A stretch of DNA of 64,000 nt, taken from positions 124,001-188,000 of the forward strand of contig NZ_VTTL01000001.1 of assembly GCF_008364685.1 (NCBI RefSeq), written 5' to 3'. Of this stretch, positions 35,922-46,895 are shown piece after piece. Source of the stretch: Xanthobacter oligotrophicus. Lineage in GTDB: Bacteria; Pseudomonadota; Alphaproteobacteria; Rhizobiales; Xanthobacteraceae. Both the position numbers and the translations under genes were made by a program. The stretch's first letter is position 1, and the number at the start of each line of letters is the position of its first letter. Below the pieces are notes generated by a model. The model did not search any database. It was not told the origin of the DNA and saw only the letters and a program-made list of their open reading frames with translations.

Positions 35922-37118
35922 TTGCACCGTCTTCTTGTCGCTCTGGCCGCGCTCGCCGCGGCATCGCCGGCCTTCGCCCAGTCGCTGAAGACGGACGAGG
36001 TGTACAGCTCCATCGCGGCCCAGCCCATCACCGCGCCGAACCCCGTGCTCGGCGCCGATGGCCGGGTCCACCTCGCTTATGAGCTTTACGTCACCAATCC
36101 CAGCAAGCTGTTCGTCACCCTCGACAAGGTGGAGGCGGTGGACGGCGGCGGGCACGCGCTCTCAAGCCTGGAAGGCGAGGGCCTGCGCGCCATGCTGACG
36201 GACTATGCCGGTGCCGGCCGCACCCTGCCGCCCGGCGGCACCGCAGCGGTGTTCCTCGACGTTCCCTTCGCCCGTGAGGCGAAGCTCCCGGAGCGCGTCT
36301 TCGCGCGTGTCACGGCGACGCGCCAGGAGGCCGGCCCCGACGGTAAGCCCGCGCCCATGCCGGCGGATGCGCCCCTGCCCGCCACCTACAGCTTCACAGG
36401 CGCGGAAACCGCCATCGGCCGTCCGGCGGTGGTGATCGCGCCGCCGCTGCGCGGCAAGGGCTGGGTAGCGATCAACGGCTGCTGCGATGCCCTCACCTCC
36501 CATCGCGGGGCGATCATGGCGATCAACGGGCGGCTGCGGGTGCCGGAGCGCTTCGCCATCGACTTCGTGCAGCTCGACGCCAGCGACCGCCTCTTCACCG
36601 GCGATGTGCACAAGCTGGAAAGCTACGCTTTTTACGGCGTACCGGTGCATGCGGTGGCCGACGGCGTGGTGGTGAACCTTTATGACGCCACCGACGCCCA
36701 GGTGCCCGGCGGCGACGCCAAGGGCATCACCCCGGAGAATATCGGCGGCAACATGCTGGTGATCGACATGGGCGGTGGCAATTTCGCCTTCTACGCCCAC
36801 ATGCAGCGCGGCAGCCTGAAGGTGAAGCTGGGCGACAAGGTGCGGACGGGCGATGTGATCGGCCTGCTCGGCAACACCGGCAACACCAACGCCCCGCACC
36901 TGCATTTCCACGTGATGGACGGCCCCTCGCCGCTGGACTCCAACGGCCTGCCCTATGCCTTCACGCGCTTCGAGGGCCAGGGCGTGGCCAACCCCGCCGG
37001 CGCGGACTTCTTTGAAAAGCCGGTACCGGCCGACATCGACCGCACCCGCCTCGCCGGCCCCCGGCAGGACGCGCTGCCCCTCAACAACGAGGTGGTGGAT
37101 TTCGGCGACGGGAAATAG
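35922..37118 (+). CDS. M23 (LytM-like) peptidase-domain protein, metal site degenerate
   Basis: This 398-residue exported protein has a signal peptide (LLVALAALAAASPAFAQ), an N-terminal beta domain, and a C-terminal M23 domain (residues 210-350). NTNAPHLHFHVMDG supplies the H-x-H motif and FYAHM the other His. At the first ligand pair the usual H-x3-D is HKLES, so the zinc-binding Asp is replaced. It may be a non-catalytic LytM-type activator or bind metal differently. The only start found is TTG at 35922, preceded in frame by a stop. Confidence 0.75.
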   Translation: MHRLLVALAALAAASPAFAQSLKTDEVYSSIAAQPITAPNPVLGADGRVHLAYELYVTNPSKLFVTLDKVEAVDGGGHALSSLEGEGLRAMLTDYAGAGRTLPPGGTAAVFLDVPFAREAKLPERVFARVTATRQEAGPDGKPAPMPADAPLPATYSFTGAETAIGRPAVVIAPPLRGKGWVAINGCCDALTSHRGAIMAINGRLRVPERFAIDFVQLDASDRLFTGDVHKLESYAFYGVPVHAVADGVVVNLYDATDAQVPGGDAKGITPENIGGNMLVIDMGGGNFAFYAHMQRGSLKVKLGDKVRTGDVIGLLGNTGNTNAPHLHFHVMDGPSPLDSNGLPYAFTRFEGQGVANPAGADFFEKPVPADIDRTRLAGPRQDALPLNNEVVDFGDGK

Positions 37119-37155
37119 GGTTGCCGGCGGGCCGTGCGCCCGCCGGCACGTTTGC

Positions 37156-39297
37156 TCAGTGGCCCAGCACCGCCAGCAGCAGCAGGGCCACGATATTGGT
37201 GATCTTGATCATGGGGTTCACGGCGGGGCCCGCCGTGTCCTTGTAGGGATCGCCCACGGTGTCGCCGGTGACAGACGCCTTGTGGGCCTCCGAGCCCTTC
37301 ATGTGGCGCACGCCGTCCTTGTCCACGAAGCCATCCTCGAACGACTTCTTGGCATTGTCCCAGGCGCCGCCGCCCGAGGTCATGGAGATGGCGACGAACA
37401 GGCCGGTCACGATCACGCCCAGCAGCATGGCGCCCACCGCCGAGAAGGCGGCCGACTTGCCCTCCGCGCCGCCGCCCGCCACGAAATAGATGACGAAGTA
37501 GCAGACGATGGGCGACAGCACCGGCAGCAGGGAGGGGATGATCATCTCCTTGATGGCGGCCTTGGTCAGCAGGTCCACGGCGCGGGAATAGTCCGGCTTC
37601 TCGGTGCCGGCCATGATGCCCGGCTTCTCGCGGAACTGCCGGCGCACCTCCTCCACGATGGCGCCCGCCGCCCGGCCCACCGCCGTCATGCCCATGGCGG
37701 CGAACAGGAAGGGCAAGAGGCCGCCGAACAGCAGGCCCACCACCACATAGGGGTTTTCCAGCGAGAAGTTGGGGGCGACGCCGGCGAAGTAGGAGCCGGG
37801 CGCGGCCTGCGAGACGAAATACTTCAAATCCTGGCTGTAGGCCGCGAACAGCACCAGCGCGCCGAGGCCCGCGGAACCGATGGCGTAGCCCTTGGTGACC
37901 GCCTTGGTGGTGTTGCCCACCGCGTCCAGCGCGTCGGTGGACTGGCGCACCTCCTTGGGCAGGCCGGCCATCTCGGCGATGCCGCCGGCATTGTCCGTCA
38001 CCGGGCCGAACGCATCGAGCGCCACGATCATGCCCGCCACGCCCAGCATGGTGGTGGCGGCGATGGCGATGCCGAACAGGCCGGCAAGGCCATAGGCGAA
38101 CAGGATACCGGCGATGATCACCAGCGTCGGCAGCGCCGTGGATTCCAGCGACACCGCAAGGCCCTGGATGATGTTGGTGCCATGCCCGGTGACCGAAGCC
38201 TGGGCGATGGACACCACCGGGCGATAGCCGGTGCCGGTGTAATATTCGGTGATGACCACGATGGCGCCGGTCACCGCGAGGCCCACGAGGCCGCACAGGA
38301 ACAGGCTGGTGCCGGTGAAATCCGCCCCCGAGATGGCGCCGAAACCGGGCAGCAGCCAGGTCACCGCCGCCAGCGCGATGATGGAGAAGCCCGCCGTCGC
38401 CATGAGGCCCTTGTAGAGCGCGCCCATGATGGACGAATTGGCCCCCAGCCGCACGAAGAAGGTGCCGGCGATGGAGGTGATGATGCACGCCCCGCCGATG
38501 GCCAGCGGATAGACCATCATGGTGGCGAGGCTCGCCGGCGCGGCGGCGAAGAAGATGGCGGCAAGCACCATGGTGGCCACCACAGTCACCGCATAGGTCT
38601 CGAACAGGTCGGCGGCCATGCCGGCGCAGTCGCCGACATTGTCACCCACGTTGTCGGCGATGGTGGCCGGGTTGCGCGGATCATCCTCCGGGATGCCGGC
38701 TTCCACCTTGCCCACGAGATCGCCGCCCACGTCGGCGCCCTTGGTGAAAATGCCGCCGCCGAGGCGGGCGAAGATGGAGATGAGCGAGGCGCCGAAGCCC
38801 AGCGCCACCAGCGCATCCACCACCGTACGGCTGTTGACGGCAAAGCCGAGGATCTGGGTGAGCACGAGGAAGTAGACCGTGACCCCGAGCAGGGCGAGGC
38901 CCGCCACCAGCAGCCCGGTGACCGCGCCGGCCTTGAAGGCGAGGTCGAGGCCACCGGCAAGCGACAGGGTCGCCGCCTGCGCGGTGCGCACATTGGCGCG
39001 GACCGACACGTTCATGCCGATGAAGCCGGCCAGCGCCGACAGGATGGCACCGACGGCGAAGCCCACCGCCACCAGCCAGCCGAGGAACAGTCCCACGAGA
39101 ACGAAGATGACGACGCCCACCACGCCGATGGTGGTGTATTGGCGCTTCAGATAGGCCTGCGCCCCTTCCGCGATGGCGGCTGCGATTTCCTGCATCCGCG
39201 CGGTACCGGGATCCGCCGCCATGAGTTCGCGGATGGCCCATACGCCGTACGCCACGGCCAGCAGGCCGCAGGCGATGATCAACACCAGTGCCAGCAT
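37156..39297 (-). CDS. hppA: membrane-bound proton-pumping pyrophosphatase
   Basis: This 713-residue integral membrane protein has about 16 helices and couples pyrophosphate hydrolysis to proton export. Catalytic segments are [20 protein letters not shown] and [20 protein letters not shown], plus a late [19 protein letters not shown]. The segment [18 protein letters not shown] carries Lys where K+-dependent enzymes have Ala, so this is the K+-independent type. The ATG at 39297 gives the normal [14 protein letters not shown] start. It lies 38 bases from the convergent M23 gene. Confidence 0.96.
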   Translation of the reverse strand: MLALVLIIACGLLAVAYGVWAIRELMAADPGTARMQEIAAAIAEGAQAYLKRQYTTIGVVGVVIFVLVGLFLGWLVAVGFAVGAILSALAGFIGMNVSVRANVRTAQAATLSLAGGLDLAFKAGAVTGLLVAGLALLGVTVYFLVLTQILGFAVNSRTVVDALVALGFGASLISIFARLGGGIFTKGADVGGDLVGKVEAGIPEDDPRNPATIADNVGDNVGDCAGMAADLFETYAVTVVATMVLAAIFFAAAPASLATMMVYPLAIGGACIITSIAGTFFVRLGANSSIMGALYKGLMATAGFSIIALAAVTWLLPGFGAISGADFTGTSLFLCGLVGLAVTGAIVVITEYYTGTGYRPVVSIAQASVTGHGTNIIQGLAVSLESTALPTLVIIAGILFAYGLAGLFGIAIAATTMLGVAGMIVALDAFGPVTDNAGGIAEMAGLPKEVRQSTDALDAVGNTTKAVTKGYAIGSAGLGALVLFAAYSQDLKYFVSQAAPGSYFAGVAPNFSLENPYVVVGLLFGGLLPFLFAAMGMTAVGRAAGAIVEEVRRQFREKPGIMAGTEKPDYSRAVDLLTKAAIKEMIIPSLLPVLSPIVCYFVIYFVAGGGAEGKSAAFSAVGAMLLGVIVTGLFVAISMTSGGGAWDNAKKSFEDGFVDKDGVRHMKGSEAHKASVTGDTVGDPYKDTAGPAVNPMIKITNIVALLLLAVLGH

Positions 39298-39407
39298 CAG
39301 TCCCACCCTTTTTCGTTTCCGCCCGTATCTTGTTATGGGGTGAGTGTGAGCGGTGCCGTGACCCACGGCAAGGGGCGTCCGGGCAAACTGTCGCAGCGCC
39401 CGCCGCC

Positions 39408-42400
39408 TTACCGGGTCGGGGGTGCGTCGCTGGAATCGCGGAATTCGAAGATCTTGCGCAGGAAGCCGGGCGCCACCGCGGAGATGGGATTGATGCGCAG
39501 CGTGGGCCCGCCGCTGAGGGGGCCGACGATCTCGAAGGTCACGCCCACGAGGCCCTCGTTGGGTCCGCCGCCAAGCAACAGGCCGATGACCGGCAGCTTG
39601 GAGAAGATGTTGTTGAGGGCGTAGGCCGGCACGAAGGTGCCACGCACGGAGATGCGGTCGGCGGCGAAGTCCAGCGTGCCGTCGAAGGTGGCGCCGACCG
39701 ACGAACCCCAGATGGCGCCTTCCTTGAACACGATCTTGCCGGTGGTGCGGGAGAACTGGGCCTGCGCCTTCTGGAAGGCGGCGGTGCCGTCCTCGATCTT
39801 GCCGGACGAATCACGCGCCGCGCTGGAGAGCTGCTGGAGTCCAGGCTCGCCCTTGATGGCGAAGTCGCGCACGTGGATTACGCCTTCCTGGGGGGTGCTG
39901 TCGCTGCGCGGCGGGTCCACCACCAGCCAGGCCTCGCCGCCCTGCACCTTGGGATAGATGTCGAGGAAGCGCAGCATGGCGCCGGCGTCGGACGTGGTGA
40001 GTTGGAGCGCCTTCTGCCGGCCCTGCCAGTTGCGCATCTCGCCCGCCACCGTGCCGTCGCGGCCGGCCTTGGCGGTGAGCGTGAAGTCGCGCGTCTCCAC
40101 GCCCCGGCGCGATACCGAGAGGTCGAACTGGCGCAGCACCTCGCCATTGTTGCCAGTGAGGGCGCCGACGCGCGCCTCCACGTCCACGTCCGGCATCTTC
40201 TGGGCGCGCCGCTGGCCGGCGGGGGCGGACACGAGGCTCTTCATGATGCCCCGGGCATCCATGACATCGCCGGTGATGCGGACCTTCAGCACATCCCCCG
40301 ACCTCTCGGCCTTGGCCGAGGCCTTGTCGCCATCGGAAAGCTGGAAGGTGGGGAAGCTGGCACCGACCAGATCGCCGCTGTCGGACAGTTCCATGGACCC
40401 CTTCAGCAGCGTGCCCGAGCCGTCGATGACCATGTCGTCGAGGCGGACGCTGTTGCCCTTGTCGTTCAGGGCAAATTTCGCCTTCAGGGGCTTGCCTGCC
40501 GGCTTGCTGAGGCCGGGGATGAGATCGGCGATGCGGGCATTGACGAGATCGGCCTCGATGGTCGCCCGTGTATCCTTGTTGTTGGTGGTGCCGACGAGGC
40601 GCACCCCCACCGGCCCCGATACGCCGGGCAGGTCCACGCCCAGCTTGCCGCGGGCGGCATCGTCCAGGGTGGCGCTGACGCGGATGTCGGAATCGGCCAC
40701 GTCCTTGCGCTTCTCGTACTCGAACGCCATCGGCGCGCCAGCGATCTTGCCGTCGCCGCGCAGCACCACGCCGGCCGGAGAGGCGAAGGCCTTCACCGTC
40801 GCCCCTTCGAGACGCAGGCCGCGAAACACCTTGTCCACGCCGAAATCGGTGAGGGTGGCTTCGAGCGAATAGTCGAAGTCCTCCGGCCGCGGCACCTTGC
40901 GGAAGGTGATGTTCACCTGCAGCAGGGCGGAGAACTTGCCCCGCGTGGTGGAGGGATCGAAGGCGGTTCCGGTGGGACCCTTCAGCGGCTCCATGCCCAG
41001 CACCTCGACGGCGCCGTCGGCCGGGCCGTCGAACTTCACCTTGATCTGGGAGGTGGGTTCGCGGGGGAAATAGTCCGGCATCAACATCACGCCGTCGCTC
41101 ACCGCGATCTTGCGGTTCTGCGGCGTCACCGCGGTTCCCTCCGGCAGGGTGATGCGCACCGAGCGGCCGGTGACGAGGATGGCGAGGCTCGCGTTGGTGA
41201 TGGGCGGCAGGCCCTTCACCGGCCGGAGCCAGACCCCCTTGCCGTTGATGGTGAAGCGCACACCGTCGTCCGGCAGGGGCACCTGCTTCTGGCCGATCAG
41301 GTCGAGGGGCAGCTTGACCGCCACGGTGATGCCGTCCGCCGTGCCGCCGGAGACGTTTTCGATGGCGAACTGCCGGGCCGGCGGGGCGATGTTCACCGGC
41401 CAGAAGCGCTTGATGGTGGCCACCGGCATGGGCGAGGCGGTGCCGTCGAACTTCACGTAGGGCACGTCCACGCCAAAATCGAACAGGGCGGTGAAGGTGA
41501 AGCTGCCCGCCGCCGAGCCGAGGAAGCCCGTATCAACGATGATCTGCCGGCTGGGTGGATCGAACCGGCCCGCCACCTCCACCTTGTCCACCACTAGGGC
41601 GGGCTCGGGCATCTCCTTGCCGGCGAGCACCACCTGTTTCGGACCCATCCGGAACGGCCAGGGCGCGCCCAGGGTCGCCGGCACCTTGATCTCGCCTGCC
41701 AGCGAAATGATGTTCTCGGTCTTCACCGCCTCGATGGGCGCGACCACGATCACACGGCGGGCCACGTCGAGGGTCAGGCCGATGCGGGCGCGATCGATGA
41801 CGAAGCGCTCTTCCGGGTCCTCGCCGTTGCCAAGCGCGCCGGCGCCGAAGTCCAGGTTCGCCTCGCCGGCCTTCACCTCGCCGTCCACCGACAGGCGGGC
41901 GGTGAAGGACGCGTTCAGCGGCGTGTCCATGTAGAAGCGCCGCTGGTCCTGGATGAAGGCCTGGAGCAGGTCGCGGGTGGAGAGGTTGCGGATCGCAAGC
42001 TCGATGGCCCGCTCGCCATCCCGCGCCGGGCCGATGCGCGCCGTGGCGGTGGCGACGCCCTGCGGCGACTGGATGGTGAAGGTGAGCTGGGCGCCGCCCG
42101 CCTGCGGCCGGGCGAGCCGCACGCTGATGTGCTGGAACACGATGCGGCGGCCGGCGCTCTCGTTCTCCACGATGAGGGTGCCGTCCTTGAGCCCCACGTC
42201 GGCCAGGGCGCCGCCATCGAAGCCGGCCGATTCGAGTTCATTGATCCAGCGGGCCAGGGCGACGGGCTTCAGGGGATCGGTATCGAGGGCGCTGGCGACG
42301 GCAGCCGCGGCAGCCGGGTCGGGCGCTGCCGGCTGCGGTATCGCGGCGGGTGCACCACCCCCGGCAGGCGCAGATGCGACCGGGGCAGGCTGCGATGGCG

Positions 42401-42941
42401 TGCGGGCGGCCACCGAAATCGGGGCCGTGATCGCCTTGGCGCCCTTGCCGGTGGCGACCGCCAGATGGCCGGAGGCGGCGATGCGCACCGTCATCTCCGC
42501 GCCGACGAGGTCGATGCGCCGCGCCTTGGGCATGAGGGAGAGCAGCGAGCCTTCCAGTTCCACCTCGGCGCTGGGGGCGCTCGCCACCAGCTGGCCGTCG
42601 GGTCCGGTGACGCGGATGTCGTGCACCACCACGGCGGTGGCGCCGCCGCTCACGGTCTCCATGGTGGTGGAGCCGATGGCCACCTTGTGACCGCCGCCGA
42701 TACGCTCCTCCAGCGCCCGCTCGATATAGGGGGTCGCGAGGTTGGCGGTGACGAAGCCGTTGGCGATGAGCACGTAGAGGGTGACCGCCGCCACGCCGCC
42801 TAGGGCGATGAGCAGCAGGCACACCATGGTAAACACGCGCGCAGCGCGGCTGCGCGGCGTCAGCGCCCCCATGATGCCCTGGAAGCGGGAGCGCCGCGGC
42901 TGACGCCGCACCGGCTCCGGCTTGCGCACCCTATCCTCCAT
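39408..42941 (-). CDS. giant AsmA-like (DUF3971 / YhdP-type) envelope protein
   Basis: This 1177-residue protein has a short basic cytoplasmic N-terminus, one membrane anchor ([23 protein letters not shown]) and a very long periplasmic beta-rich region. Middle segments fit DUF3971 and the C-terminal 200 residues fit the AsmA_2 domain ([51 protein letters not shown]). YhdP-like proteins are proposed to carry lipid between inner and outer membranes. An Ala/Pro-rich linker lies near residue 230. It is the second bridge-like protein in the window, after TamB. The ATG at 42941 is preferred; an upstream extension is arginine-rich and non-homologous. Confidence 0.85.
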   Translation of the reverse strand: MEDRVRKPEPVRRQPRRSRFQGIMGALTPRSRAARVFTMVCLLLIALGGVAAVTLYVLIANGFVTANLATPYIERALEERIGGGHKVAIGSTTMETVSGGATAVVVHDIRVTGPDGQLVASAPSAEVELEGSLLSLMPKARRIDLVGAEMTVRIAASGHLAVATGKGAKAITAPISVAARTPSQPAPVASAPAGGGAPAAIPQPAAPDPAAAAAVASALDTDPLKPVALARWINELESAGFDGGALADVGLKDGTLIVENESAGRRIVFQHISVRLARPQAGGAQLTFTIQSPQGVATATARIGPARDGERAIELAIRNLSTRDLLQAFIQDQRRFYMDTPLNASFTARLSVDGEVKAGEANLDFGAGALGNGEDPEERFVIDRARIGLTLDVARRVIVVAPIEAVKTENIISLAGEIKVPATLGAPWPFRMGPKQVVLAGKEMPEPALVVDKVEVAGRFDPPSRQIIVDTGFLGSAAGSFTFTALFDFGVDVPYVKFDGTASPMPVATIKRFWPVNIAPPARQFAIENVSGGTADGITVAVKLPLDLIGQKQVPLPDDGVRFTINGKGVWLRPVKGLPPITNASLAILVTGRSVRITLPEGTAVTPQNRKIAVSDGVMLMPDYFPREPTSQIKVKFDGPADGAVEVLGMEPLKGPTGTAFDPSTTRGKFSALLQVNITFRKVPRPEDFDYSLEATLTDFGVDKVFRGLRLEGATVKAFASPAGVVLRGDGKIAGAPMAFEYEKRKDVADSDIRVSATLDDAARGKLGVDLPGVSGPVGVRLVGTTNNKDTRATIEADLVNARIADLIPGLSKPAGKPLKAKFALNDKGNSVRLDDMVIDGSGTLLKGSMELSDSGDLVGASFPTFQLSDGDKASAKAERSGDVLKVRITGDVMDARGIMKSLVSAPAGQRRAQKMPDVDVEARVGALTGNNGEVLRQFDLSVSRRGVETRDFTLTAKAGRDGTVAGEMRNWQGRQKALQLTTSDAGAMLRFLDIYPKVQGGEAWLVVDPPRSDSTPQEGVIHVRDFAIKGEPGLQQLSSAARDSSGKIEDGTAAFQKAQAQFSRTTGKIVFKEGAIWGSSVGATFDGTLDFAADRISVRGTFVPAYALNNIFSKLPVIGLLLGGGPNEGLVGVTFEIVGPLSGGPTLRINPISAVAPGFLRKIFEFRDSSDAPPTR

Positions 42942-43204
42942 GCCGTTTCGACCCTTCCACGCTTCTTTCAGCTTCCGACACACCCGCCATGGGACCTTGT
43001 GCGCAGGCTCTTCCCCCGCGCGCGGCGATTCGTCCATGACCGGCCGATTGACCCTAACCTGCCCGTGCCTCGTAAAGATGAGGTGGATCAATCCTTGCAG
43101 GTTACCATGTGCGCCGGGAAGGCGGCGATGTTGTGGGTCGCCAGAGCCACAAGAACGCGCCGCCCAGCCCCGTAATGGCGCCGAACACGTCGAAAGGAAG
43201 GCGG

Positions 43205-43678
43205 ATGTCGCAGTTTCCGGAAGCCGGCGCGAAGTCGCCCCCGTTCTCGCTCGCCCGCGATGGGGGTGGCACGGTGGCGCTCAAGGACTTCAAGGGCCGC
43301 AAGCTGGTGCTCTATTTCTACCCCAAGGCCAACACCACCGGCTGCACCAAGGAAGCCATCGCCTTCAACGGCCTGAAAGCCGCCTTCGCCGCCGCCGACA
43401 CCGACATTCTTGGCGTCTCGGCCGATGCGGTGAGCGCGCAAGACAAGTTCAAGGCCAAGTACGACCTCGCCTTTCCGCTGGGCTCCGACCCGGACAAGGC
43501 CATGCTGGAAGCCTATGGCGTCTGGGTGGAAAAGAGCATGTACGGCCGCAAGTACATGGGCATCGAGCGGGCGACCCTGCTCATCGGCCGCGACGGCAAG
43601 GTGGCCCGCACCTGGCCCAAGGTGAAAGTGGCCGGCCACGCCGAAGAGGTACTCAAAGCGGCGCAGGAACTGGGCTGA
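43205..43678 (+). CDS. bcp: Bcp/PrxQ-type peroxiredoxin
   Basis: This 157-residue thiol peroxidase reduces peroxides with thioredoxin. The peroxidatic cysteine is residue 47 in YPKANTTGCTKEAIAF. The second cysteine found five residues later in many PrxQ proteins is absent (Ala/Phe there), so this is a 1-Cys-like member. The ATG at 43205 (MSQFPEAGAKSPPF) was selected over an upstream open extension. It is divergent from the AsmA-like gene. Confidence 0.92.
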   Translation: MSQFPEAGAKSPPFSLARDGGGTVALKDFKGRKLVLYFYPKANTTGCTKEAIAFNGLKAAFAAADTDILGVSADAVSAQDKFKAKYDLAFPLGSDPDKAMLEAYGVWVEKSMYGRKYMGIERATLLIGRDGKVARTWPKVKVAGHAEEVLKAAQELG

Positions 43679-43727
43679 GGTGGTTCAACGCGCCGGTGCT
43701 GATCCCTGAACGGTCGCCATCGCCCTG

Positions 43728-43768
43728 CACACTGTCATCCCCCGGCTCGTCCGGGGGATGACAGTGTG
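43728..43768. terminator. 18-bp palindromic stem between convergent bcp and hmuV
   Basis: CACACTGTCATCCCCCGG (43728-43745) and its exact complement CCGGGGGATGACAGTGTG (43751-43768) flank CTCGT. It lies between the bcp stop and the hmuV stop and probably ends both transcripts. The CATCCCCCGG core resembles the palindrome at 10637. Confidence 0.7.
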
Positions 43769-43802
43769 GGATGGAAAGCTTCAGGCAAGTTCCCCCGCGC
43801 GC

Positions 43803-44591
43803 CTACCCCGCCCAATTCACGTTCTGCGGCAGCACGAACGGCCCCGGCGGCGCGATGCCGACACGCACGCGCACCCCGAACGCCGCCTCCAGGACCTCGT
43901 CGCGGATCACCTCCCCCGCCGGCCCCGCCGCCCGGATTCGGCCCTGCGCCAGCACCACGATCTCGTCCGCCACCATGACCGCGAGATTGAGGTCGTGGAG
44001 CACCGCAAGCACGCCGCCGCCCTTGTCCGCATGGGCGCGGGCCAGCCGCAGCACCGTGAGCTGGTGGGCGAGGTCAAGGCTCGCGGTGGGTTCGTCGAGG
44101 AAGAGATAGGAAGGTGCGTCCGCCCGCGTCAGCTCCAGCTGGGCGAGAATGCGCGCCAGTTGCACCCGCTGCCGCTCGCCGCCCGAAAGGCTGTCGTAGC
44201 GCCGCTGGGCGAAGCCCGGCAGGTCCACCTCACCGAGGAGGCGGGCGATGCGCGCGCCGTCGCGCCCGTCCGGCGCCATGAGGCCGGCAGCGATCACTTC
44301 TCCAGCGGTGAACGGAAACGCCACCTCCGCCGCCTGGGGCAGCACCGCCCGGCGCCGGGCCAGTTCCAGCGGCGACAGGCGCGTGATCGCCACCCCGTCC
44401 AGCGTCACGCGGCCGGATGACAGGCGGTGCTCGCCGGACATGGCCTTCAGCAGCGTGGATTTTCCCGCCCCGTTCGGCCCCACCAGAACCGTCACCCGCC
44501 CCGGCTGGACGGCAAGGCTGGCACCCTCCACCAGCAGGCGGCCCCCGGCCGCAACGCTCACATTCTCGGCCCGATACATCTTCACCCCCAT
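43803..44591 (-). CDS. hmuV: heme ABC importer ATPase
   Basis: This 262-residue ATPase has Walker A GPNGAGKST, signature LSGGERQRVQLARIL, Walker B YLFLDEPTASLD and a switch His in AVLHDLN. The signature region and length match HmuV. The ATG at 44591 overlaps the hmuU stop by one base; another ATG at 44579 would give MYRAENVSVAAGG. It energises heme uptake across the inner membrane. Confidence 0.94.
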   Translation of the reverse strand: MGVKMYRAENVSVAAGGRLLVEGASLAVQPGRVTVLVGPNGAGKSTLLKAMSGEHRLSSGRVTLDGVAITRLSPLELARRRAVLPQAAEVAFPFTAGEVIAAGLMAPDGRDGARIARLLGEVDLPGFAQRRYDSLSGGERQRVQLARILAQLELTRADAPSYLFLDEPTASLDLAHQLTVLRLARAHADKGGGVLAVLHDLNLAVMVADEIVVLAQGRIRAAGPAGEVIRDEVLEAAFGVRVRVGIAPPGPFVLPQNVNWAG

Positions 44592-45679
44592 CATCCGACG
44601 AAGGCGCGCCGGCGAAGCAGCAGCCACAGGAAGAAGGGCGCCCCCACCAGAGCGGTGACGACGCCCAGCGGCAGTTCGGCCGGCGCGGCGATCATCCGCG
44701 CCAGGATGTCGGCGCCGAGCAGCACCGCGATGCCGAGCAAAGCGGACGCCGGAAGCAGCACCCGGTGCGACGGCCCCACCACCAGCCGCGCCAGATGCGG
44801 CACCACCAGCCCGATGAAGCCCACCACCCCCGCCGCTGCCACCGAGGCCCCCACCCCGGCCGCCACGGCAATGACCGCGCCCCGCTTCAGCCGCTCCACC
44901 GAAACGCCGGCGTGGAATGCTTCCGCCTCCCCCAGCGCCAGCGCATCGAGCCCTCGGGCGAGGAAGACGGACGCCACCAGCAGGCCCAGCACGAAGGGCG
45001 CGGCGAGCGCCGCCTTCAGCCAGGTGGCGCCGCCGAGGCTGCCGAGGGTCCAGAACAGGAATTCGCGGGTCTGCTGCTCGGAGGCGAGGAACACCATCAC
45101 CCCGGTCCCGGCACTGGCCAGCGCGCCCAGCGCGAGTCCCGCAAAAAGCAGGGTCGCCACCTGCGTGCGCCCATCCCGCGCCGCGAGGCGGGCGATGACG
45201 AGCGTGGTGCCGAGCCCGCCGGCAAAGGCCGCAAGGGGCAGGCCCAGCGCCTGCAGCGGCGCGGGCAGCAGCATCGCCAAAGGCGCGCCGAAGACCACGA
45301 AGGCCACCGCCGCCAGCGCCGCGCCGGGGGCGACGCCCACCAGGCCGGGATCGGCCAAAGGATTGCGGAACACGCCCTGCATCACCGCCCCGGCCACCGC
45401 CGTGCCCGCCCCCGTGAGCGCGCCCACCACGGCGCGGGGAAAGCGCACGTCGAGCACCACGATACGCTCGCGCAGGGCGGCGGATGGTGCGGTATTGCCC
45501 GTCACGAAATCCCACAGGATGGACAGCACGCGGCCCGGCGCGATGGTGAAGGGGCCGATGGCCAGCGCCCCGATCAAGGCCGCGCCCGCAAGCAGCGCGA
45601 ACAGGATCAGCCCCGCCTTCACCGGACGGCCGGATGCGATTTCCGCCGGAGCGGCCATGGTGACGTGCTCCACGCTCAT
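44591..45679 (-). CDS. hmuU: heme ABC importer permease (FecCD family)
   Basis: This 362-residue protein has about ten membrane helices of the BtuC/FecCD fold: RFPRAVVGALTGAGTAVAGAVMQGVFRNPLADPGLVGV and, near the end, GFIGLVVPHLARLVVGPSHR are the typical gating and ATPase-contact segments. Its ATG overlaps the hmuT stop by four bases. Confidence 0.94.
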   Translation of the reverse strand: MSVEHVTMAAPAEIASGRPVKAGLILFALLAGAALIGALAIGPFTIAPGRVLSILWDFVTGNTAPSAALRERIVVLDVRFPRAVVGALTGAGTAVAGAVMQGVFRNPLADPGLVGVAPGAALAAVAFVVFGAPLAMLLPAPLQALGLPLAAFAGGLGTTLVIARLAARDGRTQVATLLFAGLALGALASAGTGVMVFLASEQQTREFLFWTLGSLGGATWLKAALAAPFVLGLLVASVFLARGLDALALGEAEAFHAGVSVERLKRGAVIAVAAGVGASVAAAGVVGFIGLVVPHLARLVVGPSHRVLLPASALLGIAVLLGADILARMIAAPAELPLGVVTALVGAPFFLWLLLRRRAFVG

Positions 45680-46638
45680 TGGTCCTTCTCCGTGCTCCAG
45701 GGTCGGGCCGGCAACTCCGGCAGAGCCGCGCCGGGATGGAGCGCGGCGGCGAGATCCCGCGCCGCGCGCGGGGTGCGCGGGCCGAAGCCGAGGAGATAGG
45801 AGCCGGGCATGGTCACAAGCCGGCGTTCGCGTGCAGCCGGCGTGCCGGCGAAGGCCGGCAGGGAGAACACGGTGTCGGCGTCCAGCACCTGGCCGCCGCC
45901 CTGCATCACTACCACGGCGTCGGGCTCGGCCGACATGGCTGCTTCATCAAGGGCCGGCTTGAAGCCCTTGATGGTGGCCATGGCATTGGTGACGCCGGCG
46001 AGGCGGAAGATGGCGTCCGCGCTCGTGTCCGAGCCGCCCACCACCGCTGCCCCGCCGGACGCCGAGAGCACGAACACCCCGCGGGGTCGGCCCGGCAGGG
46101 CCTTCACCATGTCCTCCAGCGCCGCGAAATCCGCCGCCACCTCGGCGGCGAGCACCCGGCCCTTCTCGTCCTCGCCCACCGCCTGCGCCACGGCCGCGAT
46201 CTTGGCGAGCACGCCGGCCTTGTCGTGAGCCTCGGGAATGAGCACCACCGGCACCGAGGCATGCTCCAGCACATCGAGGGTGGAGCGCGGCCCCGCGCCC
46301 TCCGCCGCGAGAATCAGGCTCGGCCCGGTGGAGAGAACGCCTTCCGGCGACAGGGCGCGGGAATAGCCGACATCAGGCTTGCGCCGCGCCGCGGCGGGAT
46401 AGCGGCTGGTCTGGTCCACCGCCACGACACGGTCGCCGAGGCCGAGGGCGAACAGGACCTCGGTGACCGCCCCACCGATGGAGACGATGCGGGACGTATC
46501 AGCCGCCACCCGCCCGCGGACCTCCGCAGCAGCGAGGTCCGGCATCGCGCCGAGGATGGCAACCGAGACACCAAGAAGAGCGACGAATCGATGGAGTCTA
46601 AATGGTCGATTCATTGAATTAGAAAATTTCCACTTCAT
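45676..46638 (-). CDS. hmuT: periplasmic heme-binding protein of the ABC importer
   Basis: This protein of about 320 residues is a class III binding protein: SRIVSIGGAVTEVLFALGLGDRVVAVDQTSRYPAAARRKPDVGYSRALSPEGVLS is the HmuT-type N-lobe, including the Tyr commonly used as heme ligand (SRYPAA or VGYSRA). A signal peptide (HRFVALLGVSVAILGAMPDLAAA) precedes it. Starts at 46638 or 46614 are both possible; neither has a strong Shine-Dalgarno. It is the first gene of hmuTUV and is divergent from the TonB receptor. Confidence 0.9.
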   Translation of the reverse strand: MKWKFSNSMNRPFRLHRFVALLGVSVAILGAMPDLAAAEVRGRVAADTSRIVSIGGAVTEVLFALGLGDRVVAVDQTSRYPAAARRKPDVGYSRALSPEGVLSTGPSLILAAEGAGPRSTLDVLEHASVPVVLIPEAHDKAGVLAKIAAVAQAVGEDEKGRVLAAEVAADFAALEDMVKALPGRPRGVFVLSASGGAAVVGGSDTSADAIFRLAGVTNAMATIKGFKPALDEAAMSAEPDAVVVMQGGGQVLDADTVFSLPAFAGTPAARERRLVTMPGSYLLGFGPRTPRAARDLAAALHPGAALPELPARPWSTEKDQ

Positions 46639-46675
46639 GCCATCCACGCAGATTCTGCACCGCAAGATTCGACTG

Positions 46676-46692
46676 TTTTGACTTTTTCAAAA
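46676..46692. promoter_or_regulatory. AT-rich inverted repeat between hmuT and the heme receptor
   Basis: TTTTGA (46676-46681), CTTTT, TCAAAA (46687-46692): a perfect 6-bp inverted repeat in an AT-rich 257-base divergent promoter region that stands out from the GC-rich surroundings. It sits 38 bases upstream of the hmuT ATG. An iron-responsive regulator (Fur, Irr or RirA) is expected at such loci, but the sequence does not clearly match the known consensus of any of them. Confidence 0.5.
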
Positions 46693-46895
46693 TTCAATCT
46701 GATCTCTTCGCGTTGTTTATCTGACACAATGAGTGACGTTATTTCTATTGATTGGCAACAAACATGTAAAAATCTTGACGACCCTGTGACCGAACGGTAG
46801 CTCAGAAGGGACAGGCGGGGATGCCCGCAGCGCGCCACGTCCGCGATTGCGGACGGTAGCCAGCTCGATCACGCACCGATTCCGGAGAGACGATC

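Noticed and set aside
36955-39624. Long + strand open frames antisense to hppA, and similarly antisense to the AsmA-like gene (39288-41597), livHM (12899-15220) and tamB (22-1614).
   Set aside because: The opposite strand encodes well-recognised proteins with conserved motifs. The antisense products are low-complexity and lack start signals.
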